This document shows positions 49,227 to 62,155 of a stretch of 64,000 nt of DNA, piece by piece. The position numbers were made by a program, and so were the translations under genes. The notes under the pieces are model-generated. The model ran no database searches and had not been told where the DNA came from. It saw nothing but the letters and a program-made list of their open reading frames with translations. Source of the stretch: Gammaproteobacteria bacterium (GTDB lineage: Bacteria; Pseudomonadota; Gammaproteobacteria; Enterobacterales; Alteromonadaceae); NCBI GenBank assembly GCA_017302255.1, contig JAFLDV010000015.1:32851-96850 (forward strand). The letters are read 5' to 3'. The first letter of the stretch is position 1; each line of letters begins with the position of its first letter.

Positions 49227-51602
49227 GTGCAAGAATTCGTTGTTTGGTACCAGGATTTGGGCATGGAAGATGTCCCACGGGTCGGAGGCAAAAATGCCTC
49301 ATTGGGTGAGATGATCAGTAACCTCGCTAGTGTTGGGGTGCAAGTGCCGGGCGGTTTCGCCACGACAGCAGAAGCATTCAACCAGTTCCTCGAACAGAGT
49401 GGCGTGAATGAGCGAATTTATCAACTGCTAGATGGTTTAGATGTTGATGATGTTACAGCTTTAGCAAAAGCTGGTGCGCAGATCCGGCAATGGGTAATTG
49501 ATACTCCATTTCATGCTGAGTTTGAGCAAGCTATTCGCAGTGCTTTTGATGAGTTATGTGCCGGTATGGGCAACGACGCATCATTTGCGGTTCGCTCTTC
49601 AGCGACTGCAGAGGATATGCCTGACGCATCTTTTGCAGGCCAACAAGAGACCTTTCTTAACGTCCGTGGTTATGACCATGTGATTGAAGCCATCAAGCAT
49701 GTATTTGCTTCGTTATTTAACGATCGCGCTATTTCTTACCGAGTCCATCAAGGTTACGACCATCGCGGTGTGGCATTATCGGCTGGCGTACAGCGTATGG
49801 TGCGTTCAGATTGTGCTTCTTCAGGCGTTATGTTCTCTATTGATACTGAATCAGGTTTTGAAGACGTTGTGTTTGTCACGTCGAGCTATGGTTTAGGCGA
49901 AATGGTGGTACAGGGCGCGGTTAACCCAGACGAATTCTATGTGCATAAACCAACAGTCTCTGCAGGTCGTCCTGCGGTTGTTCGCCGTAACCTCGGCAGC
50001 AAAATGACTCAGATGGTTTATTCCCAAGAACAGAGCCACGGTAAGCAAGTAACCATTATCGACGTCGATGCAAAAGCTCGTCAGCAGTTCTCATTGACTG
50101 ATGCTGAAGTCGAAGAATTAGCCAAACAAGCCATCATCATCGAAAAACACTATGGCCGAGCCATGGATATCGAATGGGCAAAAGATGGTGTTGATGGCAA
50201 ATTGTACATTGTACAAGCACGTCCTGAGACTGTCCGTTCGCGGGAAGACTCCAATTCGATGGAACGCTATCAGCTTGAAGGTTCTGCCGCTGTTGTTGTC
50301 GAAGGCAGAGCTATAGGTCATAAAATCGGTTCTGGTACTGCCAAAGTGTTGGCAAGTATTGCCGACATGGACCAAATCCAGCCAGGTGATGTACTCATCA
50401 CCGACATGACCGATCCTGATTGGGAACCAATCATGAAACGGGCTTCAGCCATTGTGACCAACCGTGGTGGTAGAACTTGCCACGCTGCGATCATCGCACG
50501 TGAATTGGGTATTCCAGCAGTGGTTGGTTGTGGCAATGCCACTGAGCTGGTGAAAACAGGTCAAGAAGTTACTGTGTCCTGTGCTGAAGGCGATACCGGT
50601 TTTGTTTATGACGGCATCCTGCCATTTAACGTGGTGACCTCTCGTGTTGATCAAATGCCTGCGCTGAAGATGAAAATCATGATGAACGTGGGGAACCCTG
50701 AGCGTGCTTTTAGTTTTGCCAAACTACCGCATGCTGGTATTGGTTTAGCGCGTTTAGAGTTCATCATCAACCGAATGATTGGTGTGCATCCAAAAGCATT
50801 GTTGAACTTCTCGGCGCAACCTGCTGATGTTAAAGCGCAAATCGAACAAATGATGGCTGGTTACTCGTCACCAGTTGAATTCTACATTGCGAAATTAACC
50901 GAAGGTATTTCAACACTTGCTGCGGCGTTTTCACCAGAGCGCGTCATTGTGCGGATGTCAGACTTTAAGTCGAACGAATATGCCAACTTAGTGGGTGGCC
51001 GTCAGTACGAACCGCATGAAGAGAACCCGATGATTGGTTTCCGTGGTGCTTCACGTTATATCAGTGAAGATTTCCGCGATTGTTTCGCGCTTGAGTGTGA
51101 AGCATTAAAACGCGTTCGTAACGAAATGGGTTTCAGCAATGTCGAAATCATGATCCCGTTTGTCCGCACTCTAAGCGAAGCCTCGGCAGTAATTGATTTA
51201 CTCGCGGCCCACGGCTTGAAACGCGGTGAAAACGGCCTCAAAGTTATTATGATGTGCGAATTGCCAAGTAACTGCTTACTTGCCGATGAGTTCTTAGAGT
51301 ACTTTGATGGTTTCTCGATTGGTTCGAACGATTTGACACAGTTAACACTGGGTCTTGACCGTGATAGCGGTTTAATCGCGCACTTATTCGATGAGCGTAA
51401 CCCTGCGATTAAGAAATTATTGTCGATGGCCATTTCTACCGCAAAAGCGAAAGGTAAGTACGTCGGGATCTGTGGCCAAGGCCCTTCAGATCACGAAGAT
51501 TTCGCTGCCTGGTTGATGGACCAAGGAATTGACTCAGTGTCGTTAAACCCAGACACAGTGCTTGAGACTTGGTTGTACTTAGCGAAAAAGTACGGGCAAT
51601 AA
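49227..51602 (+). CDS. ppsA: Phosphoenolpyruvate synthase
   Basis: Makes PEP from pyruvate and ATP for gluconeogenesis. 791 residues (E. coli 792). ATP-grasp domain with [11 protein letters not shown] (about 19-29) and [22 protein letters not shown]; swivelling phosphohistidine domain with H419 in [15 protein letters not shown] (E. coli H421); the C-terminal PEP-binding barrel with [13 protein letters not shown] and the [11 protein letters not shown] cysteine loop. GTG start with TTGGAGA upstream. The Thr in GGRTCH is the PpsR phosphorylation target. Confidence 0.98.
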   Translation: MQEFVVWYQDLGMEDVPRVGGKNASLGEMISNLASVGVQVPGGFATTAEAFNQFLEQSGVNERIYQLLDGLDVDDVTALAKAGAQIRQWVIDTPFHAEFEQAIRSAFDELCAGMGNDASFAVRSSATAEDMPDASFAGQQETFLNVRGYDHVIEAIKHVFASLFNDRAISYRVHQGYDHRGVALSAGVQRMVRSDCASSGVMFSIDTESGFEDVVFVTSSYGLGEMVVQGAVNPDEFYVHKPTVSAGRPAVVRRNLGSKMTQMVYSQEQSHGKQVTIIDVDAKARQQFSLTDAEVEELAKQAIIIEKHYGRAMDIEWAKDGVDGKLYIVQARPETVRSREDSNSMERYQLEGSAAVVVEGRAIGHKIGSGTAKVLASIADMDQIQPGDVLITDMTDPDWEPIMKRASAIVTNRGGRTCHAAIIARELGIPAVVGCGNATELVKTGQEVTVSCAEGDTGFVYDGILPFNVVTSRVDQMPALKMKIMMNVGNPERAFSFAKLPHAGIGLARLEFIINRMIGVHPKALLNFSAQPADVKAQIEQMMAGYSSPVEFYIAKLTEGISTLAAAFSPERVIVRMSDFKSNEYANLVGGRQYEPHEENPMIGFRGASRYISEDFRDCFALECEALKRVRNEMGFSNVEIMIPFVRTLSEASAVIDLLAAHGLKRGENGLKVIMMCELPSNCLLADEFLEYFDGFSIGSNDLTQLTLGLDRDSGLIAHLFDERNPAIKKLLSMAISTAKAKGKYVGICGQGPSDHEDFAAWLMDQGIDSVSLNPDTVLETWLYLAKKYGQ

Positions 51603-51896
51603 GTTAGTCTTTTAATCGATGATAAAAAGCCAACTCTTTAAACCAGTTGGCTTTTTTTATCGCTGAACGCACTTCTGCCCGCAGCAAGATTAGGCTTCAG
51701 TGTGGTACTCTATTAGCAATATCTACCATTTAGCTATTGGGCTTAGTGGGTAAAGTAAACGCAGTATGTTGCAGTAGCCGATGAATTGGCTAAAAGTTGT
51801 CTCCGACCATGGCGTTGATGCGAGTTGACCATTGATAAAAACACTGGTATTTAGAACTAGTTAGCTGCAAGGTTGCAGGATCGCAAGGGAGAACAC
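51603..51896 (+). other. Gap between ppsA and the ADP-ribosylglycohydrolase gene
   Basis: Nothing coding is seen. After the ppsA terminator a possible promoter is TTGACC (51825-51830), 17 bases, TATTTA (51848-51853), which is weak at the -10. A GGGAG ribosome binding site follows at about 51888. Confidence 0.4.
51624..51658 (+). terminator. Intrinsic terminator of ppsA
   Basis: 12-bp stem AAAAAGCCAACT (51624-51635) with AGTTGGCTTTTT (51645-51656), 9-base loop, T-run. Confidence 0.9.
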
Positions 51897-52859
51897 ATGA
51901 AAGATCCAGTACTTGAACGTGCACAAGGCGCCTTAGTTGGTGCTTTGCTCGGTGACGCTATCGGCACGCAAGTTGAATTTTTAGATCCGGTTGAGTTGGC
52001 GGGATTGCCTGCAGCCGAATTGCTGCAATTCCAAGAATTTGGACCATGGCATACTTTGCCTGGTCAGCCAAATGAAGACGGTGAATTGCTGATGCTGCAA
52101 ACACGGATGTTGGTTTATCAACAATCCTATGCCGAAGCGCCAGCGTTGCAAGCTTATCATTATTGGCTAAAAACCGATCCTTTTACTGTTGATCCTGCTT
52201 TTCAGCAAGCTTTAATCACCGGCGCCAGTGACCGTGATTATGGTGCGCAAGCACTGGCGCGAATTGCACCTATTGCGCTGATGGGCGTGCATTATTCATT
52301 GCCACAAATTGCAGCATGGGCTATGCAAGATACTGCTCTAACGCACAGCTCGGTAATTTGTCAGCAAATTAGCGGTCTTTACGCGATGTTATTGGCGGAA
52401 ATTGTTGATAAGGGACTGGATGCTCCGAGTGTTTTGGAGCATTTGGCGCAATGGGCAGCGGAGTTAGATGTTGATCCCTTAGTGCAACAGGCAATAGATC
52501 AGGCGTTGTTTTTACCTTCAACAACCGAATCAAGACGGCACTTTGCTGCGCTTGCCGCCTTTCAGAACTTAGTCTTTCAGCTTCACTATGCAAAATCGAT
52601 GGGCGAAGCGTTAGTTGATACCATGCGGCTTGGTGGCGATACCGGCACAAATTGTGTGGTAATCGGAGCTGTGTTTGGCGCTTTGGCTGGTTACAGTCAT
52701 TTGCCAGCTGATTGGCGAGAAACTATCAGCAATTGCCGACCGCAGGAAGGCGTAACTGGTGTGGACCAGCCTCGTCCGGAAGTGTTTTGGCCAGGTAACG
52801 CCACAACACTAGTTGAAGAATTATTGGCGTTAAAAGTCGAGACTGCAGAGTCGCAGTAA
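51897..52859 (+). CDS. ADP-ribosylglycohydrolase-like protein with altered metal motifs
   Basis: 320 residues of the ARH/DraG fold (PF03747). N-terminal RAQGALVGALLGDAIG (about 8-23) is intact. The usual (S/T)DDT metal motif is replaced by NEDGEL in GQPNEDGELLMLQ (about 58-70), and the C-terminal GGDTDTN has become GGDTGTN (about 250-256), losing an Asp that normally binds magnesium. It might bind one metal, use a different chemistry or act as a binder. ATG 51897 is chosen because GGGAG precedes it. No ADP-ribosyltransferase or nitrogenase gene is nearby. Confidence 0.82.
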   Translation: MKDPVLERAQGALVGALLGDAIGTQVEFLDPVELAGLPAAELLQFQEFGPWHTLPGQPNEDGELLMLQTRMLVYQQSYAEAPALQAYHYWLKTDPFTVDPAFQQALITGASDRDYGAQALARIAPIALMGVHYSLPQIAAWAMQDTALTHSSVICQQISGLYAMLLAEIVDKGLDAPSVLEHLAQWAAELDVDPLVQQAIDQALFLPSTTESRRHFAALAAFQNLVFQLHYAKSMGEALVDTMRLGGDTGTNCVVIGAVFGALAGYSHLPADWRETISNCRPQEGVTGVDQPRPEVFWPGNATTLVEELLALKVETAESQ

Positions 52860-52981
52860 CGATGATTGAGTGGTGTTTTTAGCTTTTTTATTAAGCCTTG
52901 TTTTTAATTCGTTGCGGATTTCAAGGTTTAAATGGAAGTCGTTGGTCTAACGACAGGCAGTTTGCATAAGAGGGATTTTGC

Positions 52982-53593
52982 ATGACAGGAAGTTATATTC
53001 GTAATTTGGTTCGAGTAAGTTTAACCATTTGTGCCGTGGTGTCGGTGTTTATGCCTGCAGCTTATGCGGTAAATAGTGCAGCAAAAAATACTGGTGTCGT
53101 GACGCGTGAGGCTAATGGCTTGCATGGCATGTTAATGCTGACATCCGATAAAGACTGGCAACAGAAATGGGATACCCCAGAAAAAACCATTCCAACATTT
53201 AACACCAGTTCAGAGTTGTTTATCGGCGAGACCCTGTCTGTGTTAGGTTTTGTCTCGAATCCAAAGCTAGACGATAAAGGCGAAGTCAACGTTCATTGTG
53301 GACTGCAATTAGTGACTCCGACTGGCAAAGTGGTGGTATCGCAAGCCGAAATTCCATGTATGACTGGCAAAATGACCGGTAAGGCCGCCAATGTTTATAT
53401 GCTGCCAGCGGGAGCTGCTGTGATGGCTGAACTGACCGATGAAGAAGGGAATTGGACAGTCCATTATCGGATCACGGATAAAAATCGTCAGACGACAATA
53501 GAACTAAAGAGCAGTTTTGAACTAATTCACGCTGAGAAGCCTAAGCTGCAGGAATCAAACAACAAAGTTATGCAGCAGGGCGCTGCGCACTAA
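52982..53593 (+). CDS. Exported protein of unknown function
   Basis: 203 residues with a signal peptide (hydrophobic 9-27, cut after AYA about residue 29). The mature part looks like a beta-sandwich: TPEKTIPTFNTSSELFIGETLSVLGFVSNP, two Cys (VHCGLQLV and EIPCMTG) that could form a disulfide, then VYMLPAGAAVMAELTDEEGNWTVHYRITDKNRQTTIELKSSFEL. I do not recognise the family. AGAGGGA precedes the ATG. It has 120 bases of its own upstream DNA, and a terminator follows. Confidence 0.75.
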   Translation: MTGSYIRNLVRVSLTICAVVSVFMPAAYAVNSAAKNTGVVTREANGLHGMLMLTSDKDWQQKWDTPEKTIPTFNTSSELFIGETLSVLGFVSNPKLDDKGEVNVHCGLQLVTPTGKVVVSQAEIPCMTGKMTGKAANVYMLPAGAAVMAELTDEEGNWTVHYRITDKNRQTTIELKSSFELIHAEKPKLQESNNKVMQQGAAH

Positions 53594-53642
53594 TAAAGCG
53601 CTTTAAAACGCAATGAAGTGAAACTAATTCAGCGAAAATAAC

Positions 53643-53664
53643 AACGGCGCCAACAGGCGCCGTT
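53643..53664. terminator. Hairpin between convergent genes
   Basis: AACGGCGCC/GGCGCCGTT stem (AACA loop) lies between the exported-protein gene and nhaC, with short T content on the right. It probably serves the plus-strand gene and possibly nhaC. Confidence 0.7.
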
Positions 53665-53681
53665 TGTTTGTCCAAACCACA

Positions 53682-55070
53682 TCAAATCCAAGCTAATCCC
53701 ATTACCAGATAACCAATAAAGGCTAAGCCTGCGGCAATGAGTGCGTAGGGTAATTGAGTTTTAGTGTGTTCCAATAAATCACAACCAGCTGCAACAGCAC
53801 TTACTGCCGTAGTGTCGGATATTGGCGAGCAATGGTCACCGAACACGCCACCACCTAAAATAGCAGCGAGCACTAATGCCGGTGGTAAATCCAAATTAAC
53901 CACCAATGGCATGCCAATCGGGATCAAAATGGCAAAAGTGCCCCAGCTAGTGCCGGTGGTAAACGAGATAAGTGCACCCGCTAAAAACAGCATTGCCGGA
54001 ATTAGCCACAACGGTAGCGACTGTGCAACTAAACCAGAAATATAAATACCAGTCCCTAGTGATTTCAAACTTTGGCCAAGTGCGATTGCCAATAGCAGAA
54101 TACTGACGAGCGTGAGTAACTCGCTCATGCCTTTAAAACCAATATTCACTAACTGTTGGTGACTGAATAATCGGCTACTTAGCAACAGTCCGTAAGCAAC
54201 AACGCAAGCCAATGTAGTTGCATAAAGCACTGATTTAGACCCTGAGCCTGCAGATAAATCGCCATTACCGGTCCAATACATAAAACCCACCATTGCGACA
54301 ATCATCGTCAACAGCGGCAACAGCATATAGCGAGATTTAGTTGGAGTTGGCTGAGCTTCGTCGTGGCCATCAATATGATTTAATTGACGATTTGCTTCGC
54401 GCATGGGCGCTAAATGTTTACCCGTGATGATGGTGAATAAAACAATCAGTAAGATAAAAATTGCGTAGAAATTCAGTGGGATAGTTTGCATCAATACCGA
54501 GACAGGATTCTCTTTTAAATCATAAGCACCAAGTAAACCAAGTACATAAGCACCCCAGCCATTGAGCAAGATTAAAATACAAATCGGTGCACTAGTACTG
54601 TCGATAATGAAGGCTAATTCGGCACGGCTAATTTTAAATTTATCAAACAGACCGCGCGACAAAATACCTGCAGTGAGCACGGATAAGTTAGATTCAATAA
54701 AGATACCTACGCCGGTAAAGAATGCCAAAAGACGCGTTTGCCGGGCATTTTTAGCGATGCCGCGGGCTGTAAGTTGATTAACCATTGCCGCAACACCGCC
54801 AGAGTAGCGCATATAGGCCATCAAGGCGCCTACCATCAACGCAAACAACATTAGCCTGGCGTTACCCGGATCGCTAAGCACTGTAACCATGGCTTCTAGG
54901 GTATTGAGTCCTGCTAAAGGAATACTGCTCAAGGAACTACTATCGGCTTTAAACAGCAATAGGCACTCTGCACTAAACAAAGAAAGTAACAAAGCAACAA
55001 TGACTTCTTTGCGCCACAATACGACGACAATTGCTACCAGTGCCGGAATTAAGGTCATCCAATCGGCCAA
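53682..55070 (-). CDS. nhaC: NhaC-family Na+/H+ antiporter
   Basis: About 462 residues with 11-12 membrane helices. The NhaC signature GGGVFGDHCSPISDTTAVSAVAAGCDLLEHTKTQ... is present near residues 400-435, split over motif GDHCSPISDTT and the following Cys/His segment. Possible substrates in the family include Na+/H+ and malate/lactate or tyrosine exchange, so specificity is open. I place the start at a TTG (55070) because GAGG is correctly spaced; ATG 55058 has no ribosome binding site. Confidence 0.88.
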   Translation of the reverse strand: MADWMTLIPALVAIVVVLWRKEVIVALLLSLFSAECLLLFKADSSSLSSIPLAGLNTLEAMVTVLSDPGNARLMLFALMVGALMAYMRYSGGVAAMVNQLTARGIAKNARQTRLLAFFTGVGIFIESNLSVLTAGILSRGLFDKFKISRAELAFIIDSTSAPICILILLNGWGAYVLGLLGAYDLKENPVSVLMQTIPLNFYAIFILLIVLFTIITGKHLAPMREANRQLNHIDGHDEAQPTPTKSRYMLLPLLTMIVAMVGFMYWTGNGDLSAGSGSKSVLYATTLACVVAYGLLLSSRLFSHQQLVNIGFKGMSELLTLVSILLLAIALGQSLKSLGTGIYISGLVAQSLPLWLIPAMLFLAGALISFTTGTSWGTFAILIPIGMPLVVNLDLPPALVLAAILGGGVFGDHCSPISDTTAVSAVAAGCDLLEHTKTQLPYALIAAGLAFIGYLVMGLAWI

Positions 55071-55423
55071 TTTACACCTCAAAACTTGTTATATAAATTT
55101 TATCTATGGCTAAGAGTGACTGTTTTTATTAGTTTTTTCTTAGCTATGTCACTGCGGAAAACGCGTTAGCGTCGCAGGAAATCAACTCTATCGCAAGTCT
55201 AATTGCCAAATGCGCGAGTAAAATAGAACAACTGAGTTATCGCAGAGTTACCTTTCGTCGTGCTGTACCGGTAATTTGACTTGCCTATGTCTATTTTCCT
55301 GTCTTACTTAGTGCATGCGGATCTGCTGTTAGTTAGAATGGTAGCGCTCTCATCCGAATGTATTGATCAATAAGATTTTCATTCTTACCCGTACTCGTCA
55401 AATGCAGCAAAGAGGTTTCCAGT
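55071..55423 (+). other. Gap between nhaC and the chemoreceptor gene
   Basis: About 350 bases with no credible gene. It carries divergent leaders for nhaC and the receptor. TATGGCTAAG and CTTAGCTATG around 55106-55147 form a dyad with one G-T pair. No clean promoter was identified. AAGAGG precedes the TTG at 55424. Confidence 0.4.
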
Positions 55424-57337
55424 TTGTTTAACCAAGTCTCCATTCGTAAAAAAATTATCGTCACTTTAACCAGTGCGGTGTTGCTCTCTGCACTGGCAAT
55501 TAGTTGGATTTCGGTATCCATTAATCAAACCAAACTTTCTGAGCGCATGCTTGAGGAAGAATTGCCAGCTACTTTAAAAAATATCAGTCAATCAATTGAT
55601 GCCGAAGTCAGTGGCCTGTCTAGAATAGCTGAACAACTGGCAACGTCGGGGTATGCGCAACAATGGCTCGCCGATGGCAAACCTGCTGATCGCGAAGCGC
55701 AGTTAATTAAAGAATTAACTTTAGTTAAGGCCGTCCATGGTTTGCAAGCTGCGTCATTTTGCGAACGGACCACTGGTGATTACTGGAACGAGCGAGGATT
55801 CTTACGTCGGTTAAATCCAACTGAGGACAGCTGGTTCTTTGCTTTTAAAGAAAGCGGTAAAGCAAAACAAGTTTCCGTTTATAAAAGTGCCGAAGTTGGT
55901 TATCAGATTTTCGTAAATTATCAGCAACTCAATGGCGTAGGTTTGTCGGGTGTCGCCAAATCAATGAATGACATGGTGAAAATGCTCAGTGCTTTTAAAA
56001 TCGAGCAGACAGGTTTTGTGTTCTTGGTAGACAAAGCTGGCAAGGTGCAAATACACCCAACTTTAGAAGCGAATACTGAATTACAAAGTACTATTTCCGC
56101 AAAAGAGGTCAGTCAGCTCCTGGCAAGCGAAAGCCAGATGAATTTGTTGGAAACCGAGTTAAACGGCAAAGCCACCATTTTAGCGTCTTTGTATATTCCT
56201 AGCATGGATTGGTATTTAGTGGCGCAAGTACCGCAAGCTGAAGTGTTTGCGATGACCCGAGAAATTTCAAAGGTGATGTGGGGTCTGACCGCTTTGATCG
56301 CGCTGATTTTTTTAGTGATATCCGTCTTACTTAGCAACAGTATCACCGCACCAATCAACCATCTTGCGGCATTATTTAAACGTATGGGTGAAGGCGAGAC
56401 CGATTTGTCAGTGCATTTATCTGCGGGGCGCGGTGCTGAGCTTGATGAGCTGGCAAGTGGCTTTAATGCTTTTATTAGTAAAGTTCGGCAAATCGCTGCG
56501 GATATTCAACAAACCAGTACAGATTTGGCTGCACATGCAGCAACACTTAATCAAGCGGCCTCACAGAGTTACAGCGTTAACCGCGAGCAGCAGCTGACCA
56601 GTCGCGAAGTAACTGAAGCGATCCGCCAGATGGAAGCTACAGTTGCGGAAATTGCCAGTAATGCCGCTAATGCCGCGCAAAGTACATCAAATGCGAGTGC
56701 CAATACTGCGACTGGTATGCGGCAAGTCCAGCAGTCAATGCAGCAAATCTTAGCATTATCAGCTAATGTAAAAAATGTGGAAAATGTGACTAGTGAGCTT
56801 GCAACGCAAACTCTTGAAATTGATAAAATTTTAACCGTAATTCAAGCTGTAGCAGAGCAAACTAATTTGTTGGCATTAAATGCGGCAATTGAAGCGGCTC
56901 GAGCAGGTGAGCAGGGCCGAGGCTTTGCCGTCGTTGCCGATGAAGTGCGCCATCTTGCCGCGCGTACTCAGCAATCGACCGCTGAAATTAATCAGGTAAT
57001 CTTAAAATTACGCAGTCAAAGTCAAACTGCAGTTGCTGCGGTGAGTGAGGCGCGCAATAAAGCTGAAACTAGTGCGCAGAGTGGCGAAGCTGCGAATGCC
57101 CAGTTAGCTCAAATTACTCATGATGTGGGTCAACTTGAGGCAATGAACATTCAAATCGCTGCTGCAACTGAAGAACAATCGATGGTTGCTGCGAGTTTGA
57201 ATGCTCAGCTCAACGAGATGAATCAACGTACCGAAGCGAATGTGCAAAGTGCACAGGCGTTAGATCAAAGCGCGAAAGATTTAGCTGCGGTTTCGTCACA
57301 ACTTGCCGCTCTAGCTGGCCGTTTTGGTTTGAAATAA
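55424..57337 (+). CDS. Methyl-accepting chemotaxis protein with Cache-like sensor
   Basis: 637 residues: membrane helix (about 11-31), large periplasmic domain (about 32-283) with Cache-like segments [21 protein letters not shown] and [17 protein letters not shown], second helix (about 285-305), HAMP (about 306-358) and a signalling domain with the conserved hairpin tip [20 protein letters not shown]. No C-terminal NWETF-type CheR tether. Starts TTG with AAGAGG upstream. Ligand is unknown. Confidence 0.95.
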   Translation: MFNQVSIRKKIIVTLTSAVLLSALAISWISVSINQTKLSERMLEEELPATLKNISQSIDAEVSGLSRIAEQLATSGYAQQWLADGKPADREAQLIKELTLVKAVHGLQAASFCERTTGDYWNERGFLRRLNPTEDSWFFAFKESGKAKQVSVYKSAEVGYQIFVNYQQLNGVGLSGVAKSMNDMVKMLSAFKIEQTGFVFLVDKAGKVQIHPTLEANTELQSTISAKEVSQLLASESQMNLLETELNGKATILASLYIPSMDWYLVAQVPQAEVFAMTREISKVMWGLTALIALIFLVISVLLSNSITAPINHLAALFKRMGEGETDLSVHLSAGRGAELDELASGFNAFISKVRQIAADIQQTSTDLAAHAATLNQAASQSYSVNREQQLTSREVTEAIRQMEATVAEIASNAANAAQSTSNASANTATGMRQVQQSMQQILALSANVKNVENVTSELATQTLEIDKILTVIQAVAEQTNLLALNAAIEAARAGEQGRGFAVVADEVRHLAARTQQSTAEINQVILKLRSQSQTAVAAVSEARNKAETSAQSGEAANAQLAQITHDVGQLEAMNIQIAAATEEQSMVAASLNAQLNEMNQRTEANVQSAQALDQSAKDLAAVSSQLAALAGRFGLK

Positions 57338-57342
57338 TTTTG

Positions 57343-57378
57343 CCCCGCATACCCGGTTGAAAGACTGGGTATGCGGGG
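57343..57378 (+). terminator. 12-bp GC-rich hairpin after the chemoreceptor gene
   Basis: CCCCGCATACCC (57343-57354) and GGGTATGCGGGG (57367-57378) pair perfectly around a 12-base loop, six bases after the stop. There is no T-run, so it would be a poor intrinsic terminator; it may protect the mRNA 3' end. Confidence 0.55.
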
Positions 57379-57670
57379 GAGTTAAAATAAATTCTTGGCG
57401 TTTGCCGGCCGTCAACTTCGTCGTTAGCGAAATCATTTAATACTCAGACGTTGCCAATTTATAGTCCTAGCGCGGTCTGATTGGACATCACTGGACATCA
57501 TTGAGTCGCTTGTATTTCCCTATAATAGCTAATGCTTTGATTTAGATTCACAAAAGCTGTTTTTGTTAGCGCGACAAATTCCAAGCCTTCTTCTATAACT
57601 AATGATAGTTAGCAATTTGACTTCATTTTGCTTTGAGCTGCCGTCAGTCCGTTGTTGAAAGACGACGCAT

Positions 57671-57697
57671 CAAACGTCTAACGTCACTTGCCGTGAT
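57671..57697 (+). promoter_or_regulatory. Possible sigma-28 (FliA) promoter for the PAS-MCP pair
   Basis: CAAA (57671-57674), 15 bases, GCCGTGAT (57690-57697) resembles the flagellar consensus TAAA-N15-GCCGATAA. It lies directly ahead of the ribosome binding site, leaving a very short leader. Chemotaxis genes are often FliA-dependent, but the -10 match is only five of eight. Confidence 0.3.
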
Positions 57698-57714
57698 TTT
57701 GCAGGGAGTAAGGC

Positions 57715-58230
57715 ATGAGCCAACCGATCTACCTTTCGGGCAGAGAAATAAGCTTGGATGATGATTCATTTATCGTTACTAAAACTGATCTGCGTGGAAA
57801 TATCATTTACGCTAACCGTGTTTTCATGCAAATCACCGGTTATCGCGAATCAGAATTACTCGGTAAACCACAAAACATCATCCGTCATCCGGAAATGCCA
57901 AAAGGGGTGTTTCGGTATCTTTGGCAGGAAATAGCAGCCGGTCGAGAATGCTTTTCCTACGTTAATAATCGTGCAAAATCTGGTGATAATTATTGGGTTT
58001 TTGCCAACATCAGCCCAGTGTTTGATCCGAACAAAAAAATGATTGGTTATTTTTCTTGTCGCCGCAAACCCAAAGCGCAAGCGGTCGCAGCGGCGAAAGC
58101 TCTGTATCAACAGATGCTGCTGATTGAGCAGCAAAACCCTGGTGATCGGGGTGAAAAGTCAATGCAGTGGATGTTAACGCATATTCAACAGGAGCATGGC
58201 TCATATGAAAAATTTATTCTGGGGCTCTAA
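57715..58230 (+). CDS. Aer-type PAS redox sensor, separate chain (CetB-like)
   Basis: 171-residue soluble protein colinear with the FAD-binding PAS domain of E. coli Aer: R57, H58 and W70 fall at the same residue numbers as the Aer FAD-pocket residues; Aer D60 is Glu here. [32 protein letters not shown] and the exit [10 protein letters not shown] follow Aer closely. It lacks any membrane or signalling domain and ends where Aer continues into its membrane anchor. The next gene supplies those parts and overlaps it by 26 bases. Likely senses redox or energy state through FAD. Confidence 0.88.
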   Translation: MSQPIYLSGREISLDDDSFIVTKTDLRGNIIYANRVFMQITGYRESELLGKPQNIIRHPEMPKGVFRYLWQEIAAGRECFSYVNNRAKSGDNYWVFANISPVFDPNKKMIGYFSCRRKPKAQAVAAAKALYQQMLLIEQQNPGDRGEKSMQWMLTHIQQEHGSYEKFILGL

Positions 58231-59668
58231 ACTCGCAATCCTGTTGGGTTATTTTAATGGCTTGCTGCTATTAATGGCACTGCTAGTGTTTAGCGGTGTT
58301 GCAACAGTCTGGGCGCCTTGGCTGTTGCTGCTGGCATCGACAGTGAGTTCATTTGTCATTTTTAATAAACTTTCAAAGCCGCTGGGTGTGCTAATGCAGA
58401 TCCGCGATATTTTAAAATCGGCACGAGATGGTGATTTCACCCATCGGATCACTAATGTGCCACACATGGGCGAAATCGGTCAGGTCGCGTGGGAAGTAAA
58501 CGACACGTTTGACCAGCTTGAAACCTATTTCCGCGAAGTTGAAACGACATTTGCTCGGGTCGAACAAGAACGCTTTGGAAGAAATGCCCAAGATGGTGGT
58601 TTGGCCGGAGCCTTTGGTGAGTCGTTACGGGAGATCAACGCTGCCATTGTGCATGTGGAAGAAAACTACCAGAACCTGGTAAAAAATCGCTTAATGTCCG
58701 GTATGCAAACGATGAACGCAGAGAATACTAAATCGAATTTGCAAATGACGCAGGGCGATTTAAATGCTATTTCAGCTGACATTCTGAGCATCGGCGAGAT
58801 ATCTGCGGACACTCGGCAAAAAGCAGACGAAAGTCGACATACCGTGGAAGCCGTGGTCAATACCTTCAAGCAAAATTTGCAACTAACCAGCGAAAGCCAA
58901 GAGTCGGTGCACCAACTGAATCAAATGGGCAACGAAATTGGCGGTATATTGCAGCTGATCAGCAATATTGCTGACCAAACCAATTTACTTGCGTTAAACG
59001 CGGCGATAGAAGCAGCTCGAGCGGGCGAGCATGGACGTGGTTTTGCCGTGGTAGCGCAGGAAGTGCGAACACTGGCCGAGCATACCATCAACGCAACCAA
59101 GCAGATCGGCAGCGTGGTGCAACAGTTCCAAAGTATCAGTGCTGAAATCTTAAGTAAGCAGCAACAACTTAGCGATGGCAGCCAAGTGCAAATGGAGCAA
59201 TTGCACGACTTGGAGCAAACCTTTGTTGGCCTAGCGGCCCAAGCGCGCAAAGCACAAGATCAGGTGAAGAAAGCGCGGATCATGACATTTACTTCTTTGG
59301 TTAAAGTCGATCATATTGTTTATAAGCAAAATGCCTATGCAGCCTTTAACCGCGGTCGTGACAGTAAAGAAAGTAAAGCGGTCGAAGTGGGTCATCAAGC
59401 TTGCCGCTTAGGTCAATGGTACCAAGGCGACGGCAAAACAATTTTTGGTCATCTAGCAAGTTATAAGTTGCTTGAATCACCACATCAGCAAGTCCATAAC
59501 AATGTTCATCAGGTCCTCACGGCAATGTCACGGGATTGGCAGCATGAAGTCAGTGTCCAAGACGACATACTCGCTTGTTATGCCAAGATGGAACACGCGA
59601 GTAGCGAAGTGTTTAATTTACTCAATACTTTGCTAGCGGATGCACAAGCTGAACTTACTCACGCATAG
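58205..59668 (+). CDS. Membrane chemotaxis transducer with C-terminal CZB zinc domain (CetA-like)
   Basis: 487 residues. Two closely spaced membrane helices (about 10-30 and 33-52) leave no periplasmic domain, as in Aer and CetA. HAMP-like region (about 55-110), signalling domain with [20 protein letters not shown], then a CZB domain (about 365-450) with the full His-Cys-His-His set: [34 protein letters not shown] binds zinc and tunes chemotaxis kinase output in other bacteria. ATG 58205 fits the GGAG better than ATG 58196. Together with the PAS gene it forms a split aerotaxis receptor. Confidence 0.92.
   Translation: MKNLFWGSKLAILLGYFNGLLLLMALLVFSGVATVWAPWLLLLASTVSSFVIFNKLSKPLGVLMQIRDILKSARDGDFTHRITNVPHMGEIGQVAWEVNDTFDQLETYFREVETTFARVEQERFGRNAQDGGLAGAFGESLREINAAIVHVEENYQNLVKNRLMSGMQTMNAENTKSNLQMTQGDLNAISADILSIGEISADTRQKADESRHTVEAVVNTFKQNLQLTSESQESVHQLNQMGNEIGGILQLISNIADQTNLLALNAAIEAARAGEHGRGFAVVAQEVRTLAEHTINATKQIGSVVQQFQSISAEILSKQQQLSDGSQVQMEQLHDLEQTFVGLAAQARKAQDQVKKARIMTFTSLVKVDHIVYKQNAYAAFNRGRDSKESKAVEVGHQACRLGQWYQGDGKTIFGHLASYKLLESPHQQVHNNVHQVLTAMSRDWQHEVSVQDDILACYAKMEHASSEVFNLLNTLLADAQAELTHA

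Positions 59669-62155
<2,487 letters not shown>

Larger units (their letters stand above)
57338..57714 (+). other. Gap between the two chemoreceptor loci
   Basis: 377 bases with no gene. It contains a 12-bp GC-rich hairpin directly after the receptor stop, a tandem 10-mer (57481-57500, GGACATCA core twice) and a possible flagellar-sigma promoter at 57671-57697 just before the PAS gene. Confidence 0.5.
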
